The position numbers and the translations under genes are program-made. Positions 6,552 through 10,000 of a stretch of 10,000 nucleotides of DNA are shown in pieces. The stretch is from Magnetospirillum sp. GTDB lineage: Bacteria > Pseudomonadota > Alphaproteobacteria > Rhodospirillales > Magnetospirillaceae. The notes beneath the pieces were generated by a model. That model ran no database searches, was not told where the DNA came from, and saw only the letters and a program-made list of their open reading frames with translations. Position 1 is the stretch's first letter, and each line of letters begins with the position of its first letter. The stretch is from NCBI GenBank assembly GCA_020217035.1, contig JAIWOG010000103.1, positions 1 to 10,000 on the forward strand. The letters are read 5' to 3'.

Positions 6552-7739
6552 TCAGGCCCCCAGAGTCAAGACTCGCATCGCCACCTGCTTGGTAAAAGGC
6601 GACACCGCCAGGATTTCCACTTTGGCGTCAAAGGCTTGGACGAATTCGGCCAGGGCCTTGAATTCGTCGTCGGCCCAGGTGCGGTTGCCGATCAGTTCGT
6701 CGAACACCAATATGGAGCCGGGCACCAGGCGCGGTGCCAGGGCGAACAGCACCTCGCGGGCCGAGGAATAGATGTCGCTGTCGATGTTGACCAGTCGCAC
6801 CGGACCGGGATGATCCGCCAGGAACGGCCCCAGGGTATCGCAGAACCAGCCAGCATGCAGGGTCACGTTGGTGGCGACGGCGGGCAATTGGGCGCCGGTG
6901 GTCAGCACCCCGGCCGGCTCGGCGCCCCAACCTTGCGGCAAGCCTTCGAAGGAATCGAAGCCGTGCACGTCCTGACCAGCCCGCGCCGCCAAGCGGTTCA
7001 GCGAGGTGCCGCGACGGACGCCGAATTCCAGCACCAGACCGGGGACCGTCGCCTGATCCAGGGCGAAATCCAAGGTGCTGGCCGACAGCCCGAACAGGCG
7101 TGGCGGCCGCGGGATGAACGGCGATAGTGCGCGGATTCCGTCCACCAGGGCGCGGCGGGCGGGATAGGGCGCCACCTCGCGGGCGTCCAGGGCGGCCACG
7201 TCGTCCCCGGTCAGCAGCCCATAGGCCACCGGATAGGCCCAATAGCGCCCGTTGGCCCCGGCGCAAGCGCAGGCCCGGCGCAGCCGGCGCAACGCCTCGT
7301 CCAGGCCGAACAATTCCAAAGCCGGGGCGTGGCTGGCCAACCACGACACCGCATGGTCGGGATCACGCGCCAGATTGGCGTCGAAACAGGCCAGGGCGTC
7401 GCGTCCCTGGCCCAGGGCCAGATGGGCCAAGCCTTGTTCATAACCGATCTGCCGGCTGGCCGGTCCCGATTGGGCCAGGGCGACGGCGTCCTCATGGCGG
7501 GCGTCACGACGATAGGCGCTGACCAAGGCGTCACGGACAGCGGGGAATTCCAGATCCAGCCGCGACACAGCTTCGAAGGCGGCGACGGCGGCGAAGGAAT
7601 CGTTGGCCTTCAGCGCCCGCGCCCCTTGGGCGAAAGCCGAACAGGCCGGGTCGTCGCCGCCATAGGCCGCCATTAGCCGCAAGACGGCGTCGAACCGCCC
7701 GGTTTCGGCCAGGGCGACGGCTTTTTCGCGTACGTTCAT
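6552..7739 (-). CDS. TPR-like N-terminus fused to TylF-type methyltransferase
   Basis: A 395-aa cytoplasmic protein in two parts. Residues about 1-200 are alanine-rich helical repeats of TPR character (for example AVALAETGRFDAVLRLMAAYG and a GLAHLALGQGRDALACFDANLARDPDHA unit at 103-130). Residues about 205-395 form a class I methyltransferase related to macrocin O-methyltransferase TylF: GLVLEFGVRRGTSLNRLA (234-251), VHGFDSFEGLPQGWG (258-272), and VRLVNIDSDIYSSAREVL (314-331), whose acidic residues match the metal-binding region of that family. Characterised relatives methylate sugar hydroxyls. The ATG at 7739 fits the repeat unit and the divergent gene at 7844; the frame stays open to 8024 but that would overlap the opposite gene's signal peptide. 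No clear Shine-Dalgarno sequence precedes it, so the start is less certain. It is the first gene of the cluster; the TPR part may bind the protein or glycan target. Confidence 0.82.
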   Translation of the reverse strand: MNVREKAVALAETGRFDAVLRLMAAYGGDDPACSAFAQGARALKANDSFAAVAAFEAVSRLDLEFPAVRDALVSAYRRDARHEDAVALAQSGPASRQIGYEQGLAHLALGQGRDALACFDANLARDPDHAVSWLASHAPALELFGLDEALRRLRRACACAGANGRYWAYPVAYGLLTGDDVAALDAREVAPYPARRALVDGIRALSPFIPRPPRLFGLSASTLDFALDQATVPGLVLEFGVRRGTSLNRLAARAGQDVHGFDSFEGLPQGWGAEPAGVLTTGAQLPAVATNVTLHAGWFCDTLGPFLADHPGPVRLVNIDSDIYSSAREVLFALAPRLVPGSILVFDELIGNRTWADDEFKALAEFVQAFDAKVEILAVSPFTKQVAMRVLTLGA

Positions 7740-7784
7740 GGTGGCGGTTGTGCCAAAGCCCTGGGCCAAAGGCAAGGTTAAGGG

Positions 7785-7812
7785 TTGCAAAGCCCCGACA
7801 ACCAGACAAAAT
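7785..7812 (+). promoter_or_regulatory. Possible promoter for the SPOR lipoprotein gene
   Basis: TTGCAA (7785-7790) and CAAAAT (7807-7812) stand 16 bp apart in the 104-nt divergent intergenic region. Transcription would begin near 7819, downstream of the ATG at 7811, which argues for the lipoprotein start at 7844. Both boxes are partial matches. I see no convincing promoter for the divergent methyltransferase gene in the same gap. Confidence 0.35.
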
Positions 7813-7843
7813 GACCGCCGAGACAAGTGCTTACGAGAGCCCG

Positions 7844-8989
7844 ATGCGGCGCGTTCTGACATTGCTGACCCTGCCCTTGGTGCTGAGTGCCTGCAGCACG
7901 GTGGATTCCTACGTGCAATCCACCGTCGCCAAGCTGGAACACGCCACCAATCCTTCGGCGCCGCCGCGCCCCGGCCTGGAACCCCTGTACCGGTCCCCGG
8001 ACAGCGACCCGACACGCCCCGCACCCCTGGCCGCCGGTCCTTTGCAGCAACCGGAACCCGACGACGTGCCGTTTCCGCCGCGCCTGATCGGTCATGCCGA
8101 AGCCGAGGGCCTGTTGGCCGGCGACCCGGCGGCCCTGCGCTTCCTGACCATACGCCGTCTGGCCGAGACCGGCCAAATCAGCCCCGAGGACGCCGCCGCC
8201 CGCGCCGCCGCCAATTTGGGCGCGTTGTTGCCGTTGACCGAGCCGCAACCGCCGGCCGCCGGCTTGTTCCTGCCCGCCCCGCCCCCCCGCGACATCGAAC
8301 GGGCCATGGCCGCCACCTGGACCAGTCCCGGCGGCGCCAGCCAGCGGTCTTTCATGGCCGACAACGTGCTGCCGCTGAACCCGACCCAGCGTCAGGCGAT
8401 GGTGGTTCCCGACATGCAAGCCGCCCGTCAGGCCCTGGCCCGGCTGGATCGCCTGAACCAGGCGGGATTGATCAGTGGCGATCAAAAGCAGGCCGAGGAA
8501 CAGGCGCTGCGGGCCTTGATGGCCGGCGGTTCCTTGCCGGAATCCCTGGCGGCACTGACCCCGCCGCCCGAACCGGTGCAACCGGCCAAGCCGAAGAAAG
8601 CCGGCACCGGCGGCAGCGGCGCCAGCGGTTCGGGCAGCGGCCGCCCCATGGAACGATTGCAAGGCGGCGTCACCGGCGAGTTGAAGGTCATCCCCTCGCC
8701 CTTGGAACTGACGGCGCCGGCCTTGCCCGCCGGCTTCACCGGCCAGGCCGGCATCCACCTGCTGTCCATGGGCAGCGCCACCCACGGCGAACAGGCGTGG
8801 AAGGGGCTCAGCACCCAGCATCCCGAATTGGCGGCGCTGACCTACAAGGTGATTCGCGCCGATCTGGGCGAGTTGGGGGTGACCCACCGCCTGATCGCCG
8901 GCCCGCTCAGCCCGGCCAACGCCGCCGAATTGTGCGCGGCCCTGAAGCCCAAGGGACAATCCTGCACCCCCACCCCCTTCCCGCCATGA
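7844..8989 (+). CDS. SPOR-domain outer-membrane lipoprotein
   Basis: A 381-aa predicted lipoprotein. MRRVLTLLTLPLVLSAC is a lipoprotein signal with lipobox LSAC and lipidated C17; the following residues are S and T, with no aspartate at +2, so sorting to the outer membrane is expected. The middle (about 30-270) is proline- and alanine-rich with helical stretches, then a glycine/serine linker (KKAGTGGSGASGSGSGRP). The C-terminal part (about 302-378), from QAGIHLLSMGSATHGEQAW to GPLSPANAAELCAALKPKGQSC, fits a SPOR domain, which binds denuded septal peptidoglycan. It therefore probably acts in the periplasm at the envelope or division site. An in-frame ATG at 7811 would add 11 residues before the signal peptide; I prefer 7844 because it puts arginines right before the hydrophobic core. 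Its TGA overlaps the ATG of the pseudouridine synthase (ATGA). Confidence 0.82.
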   Translation: MRRVLTLLTLPLVLSACSTVDSYVQSTVAKLEHATNPSAPPRPGLEPLYRSPDSDPTRPAPLAAGPLQQPEPDDVPFPPRLIGHAEAEGLLAGDPAALRFLTIRRLAETGQISPEDAAARAAANLGALLPLTEPQPPAAGLFLPAPPPRDIERAMAATWTSPGGASQRSFMADNVLPLNPTQRQAMVVPDMQAARQALARLDRLNQAGLISGDQKQAEEQALRALMAGGSLPESLAALTPPPEPVQPAKPKKAGTGGSGASGSGSGRPMERLQGGVTGELKVIPSPLELTAPALPAGFTGQAGIHLLSMGSATHGEQAWKGLSTQHPELAALTYKVIRADLGELGVTHRLIAGPLSPANAAELCAALKPKGQSCTPTPFPP

Positions 8990-9672
8990 GCCCGGAAGAC
9001 CTGATCGGCCGCCTGCTGTACCGCGACGCCATGGTGTTGATCATCGACAAGCCCGCGGGTCTTGCGGTGCATGCCGGAGCACGCGATTCCAGCCGCCACC
9101 TGATGGACATGCTGGAACCCTTGCGCTTTGGCCTGCCGCGCAATCCTGAACTGGCGCACCGGCTGGACCGCGACACCTCGGGCTGCCTGGTGCTGGGACG
9201 CCACCGCAAGGCGCTGGCCCGCCTGGGTGAAATCTTCGCCGAAGGACAGGCGGAAAAGACCTATTGGGCGGTGGTGGTGGGCAAGCCGCCGGCGGAAACC
9301 GGCACCATCGACAAGAAGCTGAAGAAACTGGAACGCCGCCACGGCTGGCGCATGGTGGTGGACGCCAAGGGCCAGGACGCGGTGACCGATTACCGGGTGC
9401 TGGGCAGCGACGGCCGCCTGAGCTGGATCGAGGCCAAGCCCAGGACCGGCCGCACCCACCAGATCAGGGTGCACCTGGCCTCCATCGGCTGTCCCATAAT
9501 CGGCGACGCGGTCTATGGGCGGGGCACCGCCGACCTGGTGGCGCCCGACCTGCACCTGCACGCCCGCTCGATCGTCCTGCCCTTTAACCCGAAGAAACCG
9601 CCCATCACCGCCACCGCGCCGGTGCCCCAGCACATGACGGCGCTGTTGCGGCAATGCGGCTGGCAGGAATAA
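8986..9672 (+). CDS. RluA-family pseudouridine synthase
   Basis: A 228-aa enzyme that converts uridine to pseudouridine in rRNA or tRNA. The catalytic motif is HRLDRDTSG at 58-66 with nucleophile D61. Other family marks are VLIIDKPAGLAVH (17-29), EKTYWAVVVGKP (90-101), the RTGRTHQIRVHLASIGCPIIGD block (153-174) and LHLHARSI (189-196). There is no N-terminal S4 domain, as in the short RluA/TruC-like members. Start: the ATG at 8986 overlaps the lipoprotein stop by 4 nt, so translation is likely coupled; a longer open frame upstream (from 7738) is a shadow of the lipoprotein gene. Which RNA and position it modifies cannot be told from sequence alone. Overlap with a SPOR gene is unlikely to mean a shared pathway; it may only ensure co-expression. 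Confidence 0.92.
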   Translation: MSPEDLIGRLLYRDAMVLIIDKPAGLAVHAGARDSSRHLMDMLEPLRFGLPRNPELAHRLDRDTSGCLVLGRHRKALARLGEIFAEGQAEKTYWAVVVGKPPAETGTIDKKLKKLERRHGWRMVVDAKGQDAVTDYRVLGSDGRLSWIEAKPRTGRTHQIRVHLASIGCPIIGDAVYGRGTADLVAPDLHLHARSIVLPFNPKKPPITATAPVPQHMTALLRQCGWQE

Positions 9673-9674
9673 GC

Positions 9675-9688
9675 CCGGCTTAAGCCGG
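9675..9688 (+). other. GC-rich perfect stem after the pseudouridine synthase gene
   Basis: CCGGCTTAAGCCGG is a 14-bp perfect palindrome 2 nt after the TAA stop. It could fold into a short hairpin of about five pairs, but no T-tract follows (AAGCGCAGG), so it is not a classic terminator; it may protect the 3' end. Confidence 0.35.
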
Positions 9689-9695
9689 AAGCGCA

Positions 9696-9734
9696 GGTTG
9701 CATACAATTACCTCTGCGAGTATTGTATGCAACC
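9696..9734. promoter_or_regulatory. 13-bp inverted repeat overlapping the XRE gene promoter
   Basis: GGTTGCATACAAT (9696-9708) and ATTGTATGCAACC (9722-9734) are exact reverse complements separated by 13 nt. Each arm contains TTGCATACAA or its complement, itself a near-palindrome of the TTGNNNNCAA kind. TTGCAT (9698-9703) and TATTGT (9721-9726) are 17 bp apart and would act as -35 and -10, with a start near 9733, so a protein bound to both arms would cover the promoter. Its centre is 44 nt before the ATG of the XRE regulator gene. Confidence 0.6.
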
Positions 9735-9758
9735 CCATCAATTTGACGACGTCCCACC

Positions 9759-10000
9759 ATGACCGCCGAGACAAGCAGCAAACGTATATACCGCGCCCGT
9801 ACCGAAAGCGGCGAGCCGGACCCGGTGGACACCCATGTGGGTGCGCGGCTGCGCCTGCGCCGCACCTTGATGGGTCTCAGCCAAACCGAACTGGCCCGGT
9901 CTGTGGGCTTGACCTTCCAGCAGGTGCAGAAATACGAAAGCGGTGCCAACCGCATCAGCGCCAGCCGGCTTTACCACATCGCCGAGGCCCTGGACGTCCC
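9759..10000 (+). CDS. XRE-family transcriptional regulator, N-terminal part
   Basis: The first 80 codons of a gene that runs off the right edge. After a polar 23-residue N-tail, residues 24 onward ([58 protein letters not shown]) form a complete Cro/C1-type helix-turn-helix. The [19 protein letters not shown] pattern is typical of a regulator group widespread in alphaproteobacteria, related to PhrR-like proteins. The ATG at 9759 is chosen because it follows the predicted promoter; the Shine-Dalgarno sequence is weak (GACGA about 10 nt upstream). The inverted repeat over its promoter makes autoregulation plausible but unproven. Its targets cannot be inferred. Confidence 0.85.
   Translation, partial: MTAETSSKRIYRARTESGEPDPVDTHVGARLRLRRTLMGLSQTELARSVGLTFQQVQKYESGANRISASRLYHIAEALDV

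Noticed and set aside
5138..6595. 485-codon open frame on the plus strand opposite the ATPase.
   Set aside because: Glycine/glutamine/histidine-rich antisense shadow without a recognisable domain; the minus-strand ATPase explains the region.
7738..8985. Open frame running into the pseudouridine synthase, as if it were a large fusion protein.
   Set aside because: It is the shadow of the SPOR lipoprotein gene in another frame, rich in R, P and G with no domain; the enzyme is complete from the ATG at 8986.

Overview
The window looks like a chromosomal stretch of a GC-rich alphaproteobacterium, most likely Rhodospirillales and possibly Magnetospirillum-like. This is inferred from strong G/C bias at third codon positions, an Azospirillum/Magnetospirillum-type chemoreceptor that lacks a CheR-binding tail, and an XRE regulator of a type common in alphaproteobacteria. 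No rRNA, tRNA, CRISPR array, transposase or phage structural gene is visible. Most genes are housekeeping or envelope/sensory functions, so I see no clear-cut mobile island.

Left part (1-2063). The 3' end of the ribosome-rescue hydrolase gene arfB converges, with a 2-nt gap, on a YitT-family membrane protein (minus strand). Going right, a short intergenic region holds a 17-bp perfect palindrome just upstream of a small secreted protein (DUF1842-like, exactly two mature cysteines). That gene ends at a textbook terminator. A Cys-tRNA(Pro) deacylase (YbaK family) starts only about 23 nt past the terminator T-tract, with no ribosome binding site and a -10-like box placed so that its mRNA may be leaderless.

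Middle part (2160-7739). A 647-aa methyl-accepting chemotaxis protein carries a dCache sensor with every residue of the amino-acid-binding motif at the spacing I recall for PctA of Pseudomonas, so it is predicted to be an amino-acid receptor. Facing it is a three-gene minus-strand cluster: a TPR-like/TylF-type methyltransferase fusion, a HerA/DUF87-type ATPase with a C-terminal winged-helix-like region, and an FkbM-family methyltransferase whose GTG start overlaps the ATPase stop. The ATPase sits between two SAM-dependent methyltransferases, and this is the least conventional arrangement in the window.

Right part (7844-10000). A SPOR-domain outer-membrane lipoprotein is translationally coupled (ATGA overlap) to an RluA-type pseudouridine synthase. 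After it come a GC-rich stem and a 13-bp perfect inverted repeat whose two arms contain the predicted -35 and -10 elements of the promoter for a partial XRE-family regulator running off the right edge. Gaps between genes are all under 200 bases.
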